From assembly GCF_036549215.1 (NCBI RefSeq), contig NZ_CP144371.1, forward strand, positions 186,001-250,000: a DNA stretch of 64,000 nucleotides, in the 5' to 3' direction. This stretch comes from Candidatus Blochmannia sp. SNP. GTDB lineage: Bacteria > Pseudomonadota > Gammaproteobacteria > Enterobacterales > Enterobacteriaceae. The first letter of the stretch is position 1. The number at the start of each line of letters is the position of its first letter. Positions 1 to 9,348 of this stretch are shown piece after piece. The position numbers and the translations under genes were made by a program. Below the pieces are notes generated by a model. It was not told the origin of the DNA. It saw only the letters and a list, made by a program, of their open reading frames with translations, and did not search any database.

Positions 1-234
1 ACGTTATTTATTCATACTAACATTTCTAATCATATATGCACAAATTCATAAATTAAGCTACAGTAGCAATCAGATGATTAAATTAAGGTTAATTTAATGA
101 TTAACATTATTATTCAAACATATTGATAATAATAATAATAATATAAATTTAAGTATTTAATTATAATTTTTTATAAATATTGTTGCCCCAACAGATCTTA
201 TATTACTATTTTTACCTAATAAAATTAACATCAT

Positions 235-280
235 GAAATCTCATTGTAATAATTTATGGAAATTATTACAATGAGATTTC
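235..280. repeat. Perfect 20-bp inverted repeat, 6-nt loop
   Basis: Arms 235-254 and 261-280 are exact reverse complements around the loop tatgga. The RNA would be a stable hairpin on either strand. No T-run follows on the plus strand, so a classical rho-independent terminator is not obvious. It could end a transcript entering from the left of the window or be an mRNA-stabilising hairpin. Confidence 0.8.
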
Positions 281-682
281 AACATAAATAAAATATTTGC
301 TCCTACCCATACTACATTATAATTATATTCATATTTTATATATTTGATAAACTAAACTACAAATAATCTATTTAGTCTCCGTCAATAATAACTATAATAT
401 AAACACAGTTATTGCTCTAATTTATATATTAACTTTTATATCTCTGATAAAATATTTATGTAAATAATTATCTGTTGGAAATCACTATTTTTAGTATAAT
501 TAAAAATTCAATATAATTGTTATGTATTGATTATTACAATAATATTATATAATATAGCGTATTCTTGATATGATTACATGCGCCTAATATTAATGAATCA
601 TTATAGGCATCAATATTATATAGTAATAGCACATTTATTAGCTAAATCAATATTGATATACGATATCAACAAAAAATACGCT

Positions 683-711
683 CTATATTTCAGTTAAAAA
701 CTGAAATATAG
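683..711 (+). terminator. Terminator-like hairpin
   Basis: Arms ctatatttcag (683-693) and ctgaaatatag (701-711) flank a 7-nt loop and are followed by the T-rich run ttattttta. It could terminate a plus-strand transcript entering from the left. The short AT-rich stem makes this a moderate call. Confidence 0.45.
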
Positions 712-1155
712 TTATTTTTAACTAAAACAACGGTCATTCTTAACTAAAAACATATATGATCATTATTTGGTAAATATAACCATAATAGATTATAAAATTA
801 ATTTATTTCTATTGCGGTACAATCCAATTTTTGTATTATATAATAATATCCCTAAAGTTTAGATGCACTGCGTTTAAAAATACATAAATTATTATGAATT
901 TTTATAAAAATTTTATATAAAATAAAAATAATATCTATTGATAATAGATAGTTAAAAACTGTTAATTTATTACTCATCTATCTTTAGACTATGTACGTAT
1001 ACGATTAACAGAGCGAATTTTCTGATATATACATGATTATATGTTAATATTTAATGTGTTAAATTCCATAAAACAGAACTTATAATTTCATCGTTTTTTA
1101 CAAAATATCCTATTAACTATTAGAAACGCAGTATTAATTAATACGAGAATGTGCC

Positions 1156-1404
1156 ATGAAAAAAAATATTCACCCAAAATACAATAACATCTCTGCGTAT
1201 TGTTCATGTGGAAATATTGTTAATACTAAATCAACTTTAAATCGAAACTTAAATCTAGATGTTTGTAATCTATGTCATCCGTTTTATACAGGTACACAAC
1301 GTATAGTAGATACGCGTGGCCGTGTAAATCTTTTTAATAAACGCTTTAATATCGCTATTAATAATAACTTTTTAACTATTAATAAAAAATTGAACAAAAC
1401 ATAA
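1156..1404 (+). CDS. rpmE: 50S ribosomal protein L31
   Basis: Component of the large ribosomal subunit. The start [12 protein letters not shown], the zinc-ribbon cysteines C16, C18, C37 and C40 and the segment CHPFYTG match the zinc-binding (C+) form of enterobacterial L31. At 82 residues it is about 12 longer than the 70-residue E. coli protein: after the conserved NKRFNI there is a low-complexity Asn/Lys tail. This looks like read-on into AT-rich sequence after loss of the ancestral stop. The start is the only ATG that gives the conserved N-terminus; a weak purine-rich stretch (gag) precedes it. The neighbours metB and metF follow E. coli order, with metJ lost in between. Confidence 0.93.
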   Translation: MKKNIHPKYNNISAYCSCGNIVNTKSTLNRNLNLDVCNLCHPFYTGTQRIVDTRGRVNLFNKRFNIAINNNFLTINKKLNKT

Positions 1405-1556
1405 ATATATACGTTATCGCATCTACATTTGTATGCATCATAACACGTGACGTAAACAAAATATACTACAGGTGTCAACATAAATCGTCAAATTTTATTA
1501 CTATTACTACTACATATCATTAATATCAAAATATATTTACTATATAGTCATTATAA

Positions 1557-1586
1557 ATAATAAATATATATATATATATTTATTAT
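1557..1586. repeat. 30-bp perfect AT palindrome between rpmE and metB
   Basis: A 15+15 palindrome built around an (at)n core. It lies in the 262-bp rpmE-metB gap, where E. coli carries metJ on the other strand. It may act as a weak terminator or cruciform-prone site, or be only a simple repeat. Confidence 0.5.
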
Positions 1587-1666
1587 CAGATATACAAATA
1601 ATATTAGTATATTAATGATATTAGTGATATGTTAAAGAATATAGATAATCAAATTAATTACTTATT

Positions 1667-2815
1667 ATGAATATTAAAAAATCTACAATCAGTGTTAGAA
1701 GTGGTTTGAATATTGATGAGCAACATGGATGCGTTGTTCCTCCTATTACTCTTTCAACTACTTATAATTTTTTTGGATTAAATCAACCGCGTCTTTATGA
1801 TTACTCACGACGAAAAAACCCTACTCGAGATGTAGCTCAACAAACTTTATCAGATTTAGAATATGGAAAAAATGCAATTATGACAAGTAGCGGTATGTCT
1901 GCTATTTATTTAATATGCTCCGCTTTGCTTGAACCAAATGATTTATTAATAGCACCTCATGATTGCTATGGAGGAACTTACCGGCTATTAGATGCCTTAC
2001 ATAAAAAGGGCATATGTAAAGTATTATTTATTGACCAAAATGATACACAAATATTGTTAGAGTCATTAGCGCATAAACCTAAATTAATTTTTATAGAAAC
2101 CCCAAGTAATCCTATGCTCCGAATAGTAGATATTTACAATATTTGTAATTTTCAAAAAGATATATTATATGTAGTAGATAATACATTCATGACTCCAGTT
2201 TTTCAAAACCCATTACTTCTAGGAGCGGACTTAGTAGTGCATTCTTGTAGTAAATATCTAAACGGACATTCAGATTTAATAGCAGGAGTGGTAATATCTA
2301 AGGATCCATATATTTCTGATAAATTAGCTTGGTGGGGCAACACACTTGGGATTACTGGCAGCGCTTTTGATAGTTACCAATTGTTACGTGGTATGCGTAC
2401 TTTAATACCTCGAATTTACCAACAACAAAATAATACTAAAAACATTATTGCTTTTTGTCAAAAGCAATCTCAAATCAATATGCTATACTATCCAGGATTA
2501 TCCACTCATCCTGGACATAATATTGCTTGTAAACAACAAAGTGGATTTGGATCGATATTTAGTTTTGAGCTAAAAGGAACTAAAAACATATTAGTGCAAT
2601 TTTTACAATCATTAAAATTATTTACATTAGCAGAATCGTTTGGAGGCGTAGAAAGTCTAATTGCCCATCCAGCCACTATGACACATGCTGCTATGCCAGA
2701 AAACGCCCGAAAACGTGCTGGAATTAATGATATGTTACTCCGTGTTTCAGTAGGGCTAGAAGATAGTGATGATCTTATCGCTGACTTATCACAAGCATTT
2801 ACGTCAATACAATAA
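1667..2815 (+). CDS. metB: Cystathionine gamma-synthase
   Basis: PLP enzyme of the cytosol joining O-succinyl-homoserine and cysteine to make cystathionine in methionine synthesis. At 382 residues it is close to the E. coli length of 386 and collinear with it. The Schiff-base lysine is K196 in SCSKYLNGH; APHDCYGGTYR (residues 96-106) and DNTFMTPV (171-178) line the cofactor site. The C-terminal motif AESFGGVESLIAHPATMTH is complete. The MetJ repressor gene that sits divergent to metB in E. coli and the downstream metL are both absent. Control by MetJ is therefore not possible from this locus, and aspartokinase activity must come from elsewhere. No good Shine-Dalgarno precedes the ATG. Confidence 0.95.
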   Translation: MNIKKSTISVRSGLNIDEQHGCVVPPITLSTTYNFFGLNQPRLYDYSRRKNPTRDVAQQTLSDLEYGKNAIMTSSGMSAIYLICSALLEPNDLLIAPHDCYGGTYRLLDALHKKGICKVLFIDQNDTQILLESLAHKPKLIFIETPSNPMLRIVDIYNICNFQKDILYVVDNTFMTPVFQNPLLLGADLVVHSCSKYLNGHSDLIAGVVISKDPYISDKLAWWGNTLGITGSAFDSYQLLRGMRTLIPRIYQQQNNTKNIIAFCQKQSQINMLYYPGLSTHPGHNIACKQQSGFGSIFSFELKGTKNILVQFLQSLKLFTLAESFGGVESLIAHPATMTHAAMPENARKRAGINDMLLRVSVGLEDSDDLIADLSQAFTSIQ

Positions 2816-3245
2816 GATATTTTCCCATTATTAAAATGTTATGTTTGTATATCCCTATTAATAAAATAAGATAATTAATAAACATACAGACATGATGATA
2901 CCATCATAAACAGTAATCACCAATTAAATAGTCTACAACTTAAAAAATATATTTAACATATAAAAACGGATAATACACATCATTAATTACTTAATGCACA
3001 TTTTAGTTATGTTGACCCTGACTAATATATAATTATGCAAAAACTCATAATAATAATATTATTCAGACTTATTAATGTAAACAGCACTAATTATAATAAC
3101 AGAAACCATTCTTTCATATAACTTAAATACAAAAAATTCTTTATAAAAATGGAACGATTAAACAGTATATATAATAACACTTATTTATAGTGTAGCATAT
3201 ATAACAGATTGTACATATTATTTTATAAATCCACGAGAGGAAAAT
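2816..3245. other. Gene-free gap replacing metL
   Basis: 430 bp between metB and metF. E. coli has the bifunctional aspartokinase/homoserine dehydrogenase gene metL here. No aspartokinase motif or readable remnant is visible. The metF ribosome binding site (cgagagg, 3233-3239) is at the right end. Otherwise nothing is recognised. Confidence 0.55.
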
Positions 3246-4136
3246 ATGAGTATGTTCCATGCTACTCAACAAGAAATATTAAATCAATATTTAGCAGAAT
3301 TACAAGGAAATATTAATGTATCATTTGAATTCTTCCCTCCACGTACCAATGAAATGAAAAAAATATTATGGAAAACTATAAAAAAATTAAGTAAACTAAA
3401 TCCTATTTTTGTTTCTGTAACATATAGTGCTAATTCTGGAACACGAGATTATACTGACAAAACAATTAATGATATAAAAAAACATACTAGATTAGTAGTA
3501 GCTCCCCATTTAACATGTATTAACGAAACTCCTCAAGCATTGCAAATCATTGCTCAAGAATATTGGAATAATGGTATTCATAACATTGTTGCATTAAGAG
3601 GCGATCAAATCAAAAAAAATCATCAATCATCTATGCACGCTGCAGATTTGGTATATTTGCTAAAAAAAGTTGGAAATTTTGACATTTCCGTAGCTGCTTA
3701 TCCAGAAGTACATCCAGAAGCAAAGAATGCACAATCAGATTTAATTAATTTGAAAAAAAAAATAGATGCTGGCGCTAATCGCGCAATCACTCAATTTTTT
3801 TTTGATGTAGAACAATATTTAAGATTTAGAGATCTTTGCGTATCTGTTGGGATCGATATAGAAATTATTCCCGGAATATTACCTATTTTCAATTTTCGTC
3901 AAGTACAGAATTTTATTACTTTTACTAAAGTTAAAATACCTCATTGGATATATGTAATTTTTCACGGATTAGATCACGACTTAAAAACACAGAAAATGCT
4001 TGGAACATTTGTAGCGATAGACATGATTAGGATTCTTATTAAAGAAGGAGTAAGAAATTTTCACTTTTATACTCTTAATAGATCAGATTTAACATATGCA
4101 ATATGTCATAGTTTGGGAATAAAAAATAAAAACTAA
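3246..4136 (+). CDS. metF: 5,10-methylenetetrahydrofolate reductase
   Basis: FAD-dependent cytosolic enzyme reducing methylene-THF to methyl-THF, the methyl donor for methionine synthesis. The 296 residues equal the E. coli length. Conserved points are SFEFFPPR with catalytic E28, the flavin-site APHLTC near residue 86, and RGD with D120. The start is fixed by a good ribosome binding site (gagagg) and the alignment. Codons near 3753-3762 contain a run of ten A within the frame, a possible slippage site; the frame is intact. It follows metB in E. coli order with metL deleted. Confidence 0.95.
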   Translation: MSMFHATQQEILNQYLAELQGNINVSFEFFPPRTNEMKKILWKTIKKLSKLNPIFVSVTYSANSGTRDYTDKTINDIKKHTRLVVAPHLTCINETPQALQIIAQEYWNNGIHNIVALRGDQIKKNHQSSMHAADLVYLLKKVGNFDISVAAYPEVHPEAKNAQSDLINLKKKIDAGANRAITQFFFDVEQYLRFRDLCVSVGIDIEIIPGILPIFNFRQVQNFITFTKVKIPHWIYVIFHGLDHDLKTQKMLGTFVAIDMIRILIKEGVRNFHFYTLNRSDLTYAICHSLGIKNKN

Positions 4137-4563
4137 CATAATATGTCTTATACATAAATAAAAATTTTTATACAAATCCACTTTATATATGCTCAAAAAC
4201 ATGTATTTTAAAACTCAGTTTCTACATAAAAATGCTTATTTTGATAGAAAAAATTATTAATTAGAAATAGAAAAGGCAAAATATTTATATTTATTTATAT
4301 ATCATTAACATATGCAATCCTATACACAACAATATTTAGCTAATTACAAATTAAACTACAAAAAATATATAATTTCAACAAAACTAATATTATCTATAGA
4401 TATCGTATTCAATATGATATCTATAATCAAAAGATAAAAATCTTTTAATAAAAGGTTGGTGCCCTATCATAGAAAAAATTATAAACAAAATTATAAATTA
4501 GATATACACTTAATTACACCGATTTATATGATGATTATATCAAATAAATATTTAATAAAACAA
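4137..4563. other. Gap between metF and murI with a hairpin
   Basis: About 430 bp without a recognisable gene. It includes an inverted repeat with arms tatagatatc (4395-4404) and gatatctata (4416-4425). The murI frame is open upstream to a TTG at 4456, and a GTG at 4459 follows an aaagg. ATGs at 4528 and 4531 also lie upstream of the start chosen for murI. Confidence 0.5.
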
Positions 4564-5421
4564 ATGACATATTTCTGTAAAAACATATATAAACATAAAC
4601 AACCAACAATCTTAATATTGGATTCTGGAGTAGGTGGGTTATCCATTTATACCGCAATACGCAAATTATTACCATACGTGTGGTATTTATATTTCTTTGA
4701 TAATCAAGCCTTTCCTTATGGCGAACGTTCAGAAACATTTATCACAAATCGTGTAACCTCTATAATTAAAGCTGTGCAAAATCAACATCGATTAGATCTT
4801 GTAATTATTGCTTGTAATACTGCCAGTGTAGTTTCATTAAAAATATTACAAAACCGATTTTTATTCCCTATTATCGGAGTGATACCTGCGATCAAATTAG
4901 CATCTAAATTAACTAGAAATGGCATCATTGGAGTATTAGCAACACATCGTACTGTAAATCATAATTATACTTGGTATCTTATAAAACGTTTCGCAAATAA
5001 ATATAAAGTCCTGCTATTAGGCACATCTGAATTAGTAAACTTAGCTGAATCCAAAATATATGGCGAAAAAATATCTTTATCAACACTTCGTAATATTCTC
5101 GCCCCCTGGTTAGAAATAAAACAACCTCCTGATACTATAGTATTAGGATGTACTCATTTTTCCTTACTAAAAAAAGAATTAATTGCAACATTATCTTCAA
5201 ATAGCTATTTAATAGATTCTAGACGCACCATCGCTAAATATAGTTTACGTTTACTACGACATAATAAAACCCTAACCAAAGAGTCTGGGTCTATAAACAA
5301 TTTTGGTTCTGTCAGACTAAACAAAATCTATTGTTCTATGGACACCACAGCAGCTATTAAACTAAAATCTATTTTACTAACTCATTATAATTTTTTTTCT
5401 TTAGAAATCTTATCAATATAA
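4564..5421 (+). CDS. murI: Glutamate racemase
   Basis: Makes D-glutamate for peptidoglycan. From the ATG at 4564 the protein has 285 residues, the same as E. coli MurI. LILDSGVGGLS (D20, S21) and the two catalytic cysteines C84 (ACNTAS) and C196 (GCTHF) are all present. The frame is open further upstream (ATG at 4528 or 4531, GTG at 4459, TTG at 4456), giving at most a 36-residue extension with no family resemblance. No start has a convincing ribosome binding site, so 4564 was chosen from length. In E. coli murI lies immediately before the rrnB operon; here tRNA-Ala, -Asp and -Trp follow instead. Confidence 0.92.
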   Translation: MTYFCKNIYKHKQPTILILDSGVGGLSIYTAIRKLLPYVWYLYFFDNQAFPYGERSETFITNRVTSIIKAVQNQHRLDLVIIACNTASVVSLKILQNRFLFPIIGVIPAIKLASKLTRNGIIGVLATHRTVNHNYTWYLIKRFANKYKVLLLGTSELVNLAESKIYGEKISLSTLRNILAPWLEIKQPPDTIVLGCTHFSLLKKELIATLSSNSYLIDSRRTIAKYSLRLLRHNKTLTKESGSINNFGSVRLNKIYCSMDTTAAIKLKSILLTHYNFFSLEILSI

Positions 5422-5893
5422 ATTATAAAACAATTTGAAATTTTCGTTATAAAATATATATATTTATTGATTTTTTATCATACATATAGATATGTACTTG
5501 TTGTACTTAACAAACATAAATATATGCTCAACATATGATAGTTAATTTTTTTAATTATGAAATTAAGCATCAAAATTTATCTGTAAATATTAATATTTTA
5601 TATACTCAACACATCAAAGATTCAAATTTTTATAAACATTTATCAACTTTAAAATAATACTGCTAGATTATTAAATTAATTTATGCCAAATTACAATAAA
5701 CCTTTTATAAAAAATAATTATTGACTTCATTATACCAATTTTAAATTATTAATTAATTCTAATGTTAGTATAATCAAAAATTAAAAACCATTTTTTTAAA
5801 CACTATCTTCATTCAGTAAAGTAAAAATTTGTAATTATATTATTTTAATTTGCATCTTTATTTTAAACTTGCTACAGTATATTCTATGGATAT
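5422..5893. other. Gene-free gap between murI and tRNA-Ala
   Basis: 472 bp of AT-rich DNA. In E. coli the 16S gene of rrnB would begin here. No 16S, 23S or tRNA-Ile remnant and no rrn boxA element can be read. Nothing else is recognised. Confidence 0.55.
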
Positions 5894-5966
5894 GGGGCTA
5901 TAGCTCAACTGGGAGAGCATCTGTTTTGCACGCAGAAGGTTAGCGGTTCGATTCCGCTTAGCTCCA
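5894..5966 (+). tRNA. tRNA-Ala (anticodon TGC)
   Basis: Seven-base acceptor stem GGGGCTA/TAGCTCC with discriminator A at 5966 and anticodon TGC at 5927-5929. The T arm has the usual GGTTCGATTCC. The G3-U70 pair that AlaRS recognises is present. The 3' CCA is not encoded. In E. coli tRNA-Ala(TGC) is found in rRNA operon spacers, so its isolated position beside murI suggests a remnant of an rRNA operon. Confidence 0.95.
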
Positions 5967-6136
5967 CAATTAAAAGATACGTAAAGTAGGATAGTTTTGT
6001 GTTGAATACATTTCTAAATTCAAATCATAAAAGAATATATAGTAGAACAAAAAATTTTTACAGTGTTTCTCAGTAAATATTATATATGCTTATTTGAGAA
6101 TTAGTTATGATAATCATTTAATTAAAATTAATGCCG

Positions 6137-6210
6137 GGTGCGGTAGTTCAGATGGTTAGAACATCGGCCTGTCACGCCGAGGGTCACGGGTTCAAGTCCC
6201 GTCCGCACCG
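6137..6210 (+). tRNA. tRNA-Asp (anticodon GTC)
   Basis: Acceptor stem GGTGCGG/CCGCACC, discriminator G at 6210, anticodon GTC at 6171-6173, 74 nt like the E. coli gene without its CCA. The CCA is not encoded. In E. coli tRNA-Asp and tRNA-Trp stand together at the end of rrnC, directly before the ilv region, as they do here. Confidence 0.95.
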
Positions 6211-6237
6211 TATCCGTATTGATTATTAATAATATCA

Positions 6238-6311
6238 AGGGGTGTAGTTCAAATAGGTAGAACGTCGGTCTCCAAAACCGAGTGTTAGGAGTTCAAGTCT
6301 CTTCACCCCTG
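6238..6311 (+). tRNA. tRNA-Trp (anticodon CCA)
   Basis: Acceptor stem AGGGGTG/CACCCCT with discriminator G at 6311, anticodon CCA at 6272-6274, 74 nt. It starts 27 nt after tRNA-Asp, so the two are probably one transcript. The CCA end is not encoded. A very strong inverted repeat begins 16 nt downstream. Confidence 0.95.
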
Positions 6312-7418
6312 TGATCCATGCGCAACTGTAATACAAATAATATAAAATTATAATTTTATATTATTTGTATTACATATATTATAATATATGTAATACAATC
6401 GTATTTTTTATGTTTTATTATTAATATTTTTAAAAACGATAATTATCGTCCTACATATTTATGGATTTTTACACACTTTTTAATATAAAAATAGTTATAT
6501 AAACTAAAACCTATAAATATTTAAAAAATTATCGTATAGTTAAAACCTGAATGTCATATATCGTTCCTCTTAAAAGTAAATAAGCGAGCGCTATTAATTA
6601 AAATTATTGATAAATATGGACGGTTATGGCTGTTATTTATGAAATAAAATCATTAAGAATATATATAATCTTATAATAATAAACTAAGATAACAATTATA
6701 TACTGATGATTATTAAAAACAATATCATTTAAAAAACATCACTTTTAAAAACCCGTATCTATAACATAGAAATATTAAATACAACATACATATAAAATCA
6801 AATATATATTATGCCTTATTGAAAATATCCACTAAAACGAAAGCATTAAAACAAAACAGAATTTACTATTATTCATCTATATTAAAGCATCAAATGCTTT
6901 GCGTTTTATTTACGTGACGATAATATATATTTATTGTAAAAATTTTTATATTTAAGAAACATGGAAATTACTGTTTTAAAAATTACTGCTAGTTTTTAAT
7001 AAAACATACTATAGAATGTAATATTCTTAATAATTAAATATCAATATTAATGTAACAAAAAAATCAATTTTCTATATAATTATTTGTTTATTTAAAATAT
7101 AAAAAATAAATTTTATTGATAAACAGCAATATTACACTTTAAACTAATAATATTACTATATTTTATAATTGCATCGATACACAACGGAAACTTATATTAA
7201 TATCACAAATATAAATGTCATGAGGACTTTCCGGAAATAAAGGCTGGTTTTAATATATATATACGCACAATATTTATAAATATTCCAAATCTATTTAAAT
7301 CTAATAAAATATGTAATTTCCGTACGGTTTACAATTAATTTAAAAAATCGATCACTTATTTATGAATCATCTAATTTAATTAATATTTAATTCATATAAA
7401 TCACACGAGGAAATAAAT
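6312..7418. other. Long gene-free region upstream of ilvG
   Basis: 1.1 kb with no supported gene. Besides the palindromes at 6328-6396 there is a 7-bp hairpin with loop caa at 6884-6900, followed by gcgttttattta. No leader peptide rich in Ile, Leu and Val codons like E. coli ilvL could be read; a short ATG frame encoding MRTFRK near 7218 has no such codons. The ilvG ribosome binding site cgagg lies at 7406-7410. Confidence 0.55.
6328..6396 (+). terminator. Two overlapping perfect palindromes after tRNA-Trp
   Basis: A 46-bp palindrome with no spacer (23-bp arms 6328-6350 and 6351-6373) overlaps a 30-bp palindrome (6367-6381 and 6382-6396). They share the 7-mer gtattac at 6367-6373. Only one of the two hairpins can form fully at a time. 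T-rich sequence follows at about 6400. The simplest role is termination of the tRNA-Asp/tRNA-Trp transcript. Confidence 0.65.
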
Positions 7419-9062
7419 ATGAACGGAGCTCAGTGGATAATAAAAGCACTGAGAGACAAGGGTGTAGATATTATTTTCGGTTACCCAGGCGGGGCCATCA
7501 TGCCAATATACGATGCATTATTTGATTCTGAAGTAAAACATTTATTATGTAGGCATGAACAAGGAGCGATTATAGCTGCTATAGGATATGCTAGAGCCAC
7601 TGGGAAAGTTGGTGTATGCTTTGCAACTTCTGGCCCAGGTGCTACTAATCTTATTACTGGACTAGCTGACGCGTTATTAGACTCTATCCCTATAGTAGCG
7701 ATTACTGGACAAGTAGGATTAGAATTCATTGGTACTGACGCATTTCAGGAAGTAGATGTATTAGGATTATCTTTAGCTTGCACTAAACATAGCTTTTTAG
7801 TACATTCATTAAATATGATACCTGGTGTTATTGATGAAGCGTTTTTTATTGCTTCTAAAGGAAGACCAGGCCCAGTATTAATAGATATACCAAAAGATAT
7901 TCAACTATCTACTGAAAAAATAATACCTAAATACTATGTTGATAATAAAAAGTATATCGGTAGCATCAAAGGCAATATAGAAAAAGCTCGTATATTAATG
8001 CTGCAGTCATACCAACCAATACTTTATATAGGTGGGGGAGTAGGCATGGCTAAAGCAGTAACATCATTACGTACATTCATTTCCAAAACAAAAATACCTA
8101 CTGTAGTAACCTTAAAAGGAATTGGTGCGCCAGATTATACAGAAGATTGTTATTTAGGAATGTTAGGAATGCATGGTAATCAAGCAGCTAATTTAGCAGT
8201 ACAAAAGTGTGATTTACTAATTGCAATTGGGGCCCGTTTCGATGATCGAGTAACTGGACAGTTACATACTTTTGCTCCACAAGCAAAAGTAATTCATTTA
8301 GATATTGATCCTTCAGAATTCGGTAAACTACGTCTAGCCCATGTCTCTTTATCGGGAAATTTAAACGATTTACTATTTGCATTAACACAATCCTTATCTA
8401 TTGAAAAATGGAGAATAAAAATAAAAGCTTTAAAACTAAAGTACCGTTGGTCTTATCAATCGACTGATGACAAAATTTACGCGCCAGCCTTATTACAAGC
8501 AATTAGTGAAAATGCTCCCTACGATACTATCGTAACTACAGATGTTGGGCAACATCAAATGTGGGCTGCCCAGCATATGCAATTTAATCGTCCAGAAAAT
8601 TTTATTACTTCTGGAGGGCTTGGCACCATGGGATTCGGCACACCAGCAGCTATCGGCGCTCAAATTGGCCGACCGAACCATATGGTAATATGTATTTCTG
8701 GTGATGGGTCGTTTATGATGAATATACAAGAACTCGCCACTATTAAACGCAAAAATCTACCCATTAAAATTGTTTTATTAGATAACCAACGTTTAGGAAT
8801 GGTTCGTCAGTGGCAACAATTATTTTTTAATAAACGTTATAGTGAAACTACATTAACAGATAATCCTAACTTTCTTGTTTTAGCTAAAGCATTTGACATC
8901 CATGGGTTACGTATTACTCATAAATCGCAAATATCAAATGCAATTAATTTATTATTTATGCACACAGGGGCTTTTTTGTTACATGTACTAATCGATGAAT
9001 ATGAAAACGTTTGGCCACTAGTTCCACCTGGTTCTTCAAATGATTCTATGTTGGAGCAGTAA
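7419..9062 (+). CDS. ilvG: Acetolactate synthase II large subunit
   Basis: Thiamine-diphosphate enzyme that condenses pyruvate with pyruvate or 2-ketobutyrate, the first common step of Val, Leu and Ile synthesis. At 547 residues it matches full-length enterobacterial IlvG (548) from MNGAQW to the end. Catalytic E47 lies in RHEQGA, the TPP/Mg motif begins with GDG at 428-430, and RFDDRVTG marks the central FAD-binding domain. Unlike E. coli K-12, whose ilvG is frameshifted, this copy is intact. The ATG has the ribosome binding site cgagg. Its stop is one base before the ilvM start, so the subunits are probably translationally coupled. It heads the cluster ilvG-M-E-D-A. Confidence 0.96.
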   Translation: MNGAQWIIKALRDKGVDIIFGYPGGAIMPIYDALFDSEVKHLLCRHEQGAIIAAIGYARATGKVGVCFATSGPGATNLITGLADALLDSIPIVAITGQVGLEFIGTDAFQEVDVLGLSLACTKHSFLVHSLNMIPGVIDEAFFIASKGRPGPVLIDIPKDIQLSTEKIIPKYYVDNKKYIGSIKGNIEKARILMLQSYQPILYIGGGVGMAKAVTSLRTFISKTKIPTVVTLKGIGAPDYTEDCYLGMLGMHGNQAANLAVQKCDLLIAIGARFDDRVTGQLHTFAPQAKVIHLDIDPSEFGKLRLAHVSLSGNLNDLLFALTQSLSIEKWRIKIKALKLKYRWSYQSTDDKIYAPALLQAISENAPYDTIVTTDVGQHQMWAAQHMQFNRPENFITSGGLGTMGFGTPAAIGAQIGRPNHMVICISGDGSFMMNIQELATIKRKNLPIKIVLLDNQRLGMVRQWQQLFFNKRYSETTLTDNPNFLVLAKAFDIHGLRITHKSQISNAINLLFMHTGAFLLHVLIDEYENVWPLVPPGSSNDSMLEQ

Positions 9063-9063
9063 T

Positions 9064-9300
9064 ATGATATGTTATTCTTTGTGTATTAAAGCTAGATTTT
9101 GCCCAGAAGTACTTGAACGTATTCTTCGGGTTATACGTCATCGTGGTTTTGAGTTACATACGTTAAATATGTCGTCACATAACAAATTTGATAACAAAAA
9201 AATAAATATTTTTTTGACTGTTTCCAGTAATAGAGCAATATGCTTACTATCTGCTCAGTTAAATAAACTAACAGATATATATCATATTGAAATTCAATAA
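9064..9300 (+). CDS. ilvM: Acetolactate synthase II small subunit
   Basis: Regulatory/activating partner of IlvG, a single ACT-like domain. The conserved segment KARFCPEVLERILRVIRHRG is followed by the SQLNKL-type helix, here SAQLNKLTDIYHIEIQ. With the ATG at 9064 the protein has 78 residues, slightly shorter than the E. coli 87 because the variable tail is missing. The frame is open upstream to an ATG at 9040 inside ilvG. The 9064 start was preferred because it follows ggag (9053-9056) and fits the family. The variable loop (HNKFDNKKINIF) is Asn/Lys-rich, as usual in AT-biased genomes. Confidence 0.9.
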   Translation: MICYSLCIKARFCPEVLERILRVIRHRGFELHTLNMSSHNKFDNKKINIFLTVSSNRAICLLSAQLNKLTDIYHIEIQ

Positions 9301-9348
9301 ATTTAATCATTGTTAAATTAACATTATATTTAACTAGGAAGAAATCAA

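Larger units (their letters stand above)
1..1155. other. Gene-free AT-rich region upstream of rpmE
   Basis: No coding frame resembling a known protein and no RNA gene is visible on either strand. The stretch contains two clear inverted repeats (235-280 and 683-711), listed separately. In E. coli the gene upstream of rpmE is priA, divergently transcribed; no relic of it is recognisable here. The rpmE promoter must lie near the right end, but the base composition makes any -10/-35 choice arbitrary. Confidence 0.6.

Noticed and set aside
7218..7240. Possible ilvL-type leader peptide before ilvG
   Set aside because: The short ATG frame reads MRTFRK without any branched-chain codons, and no terminator-like hairpin of attenuator type follows it.
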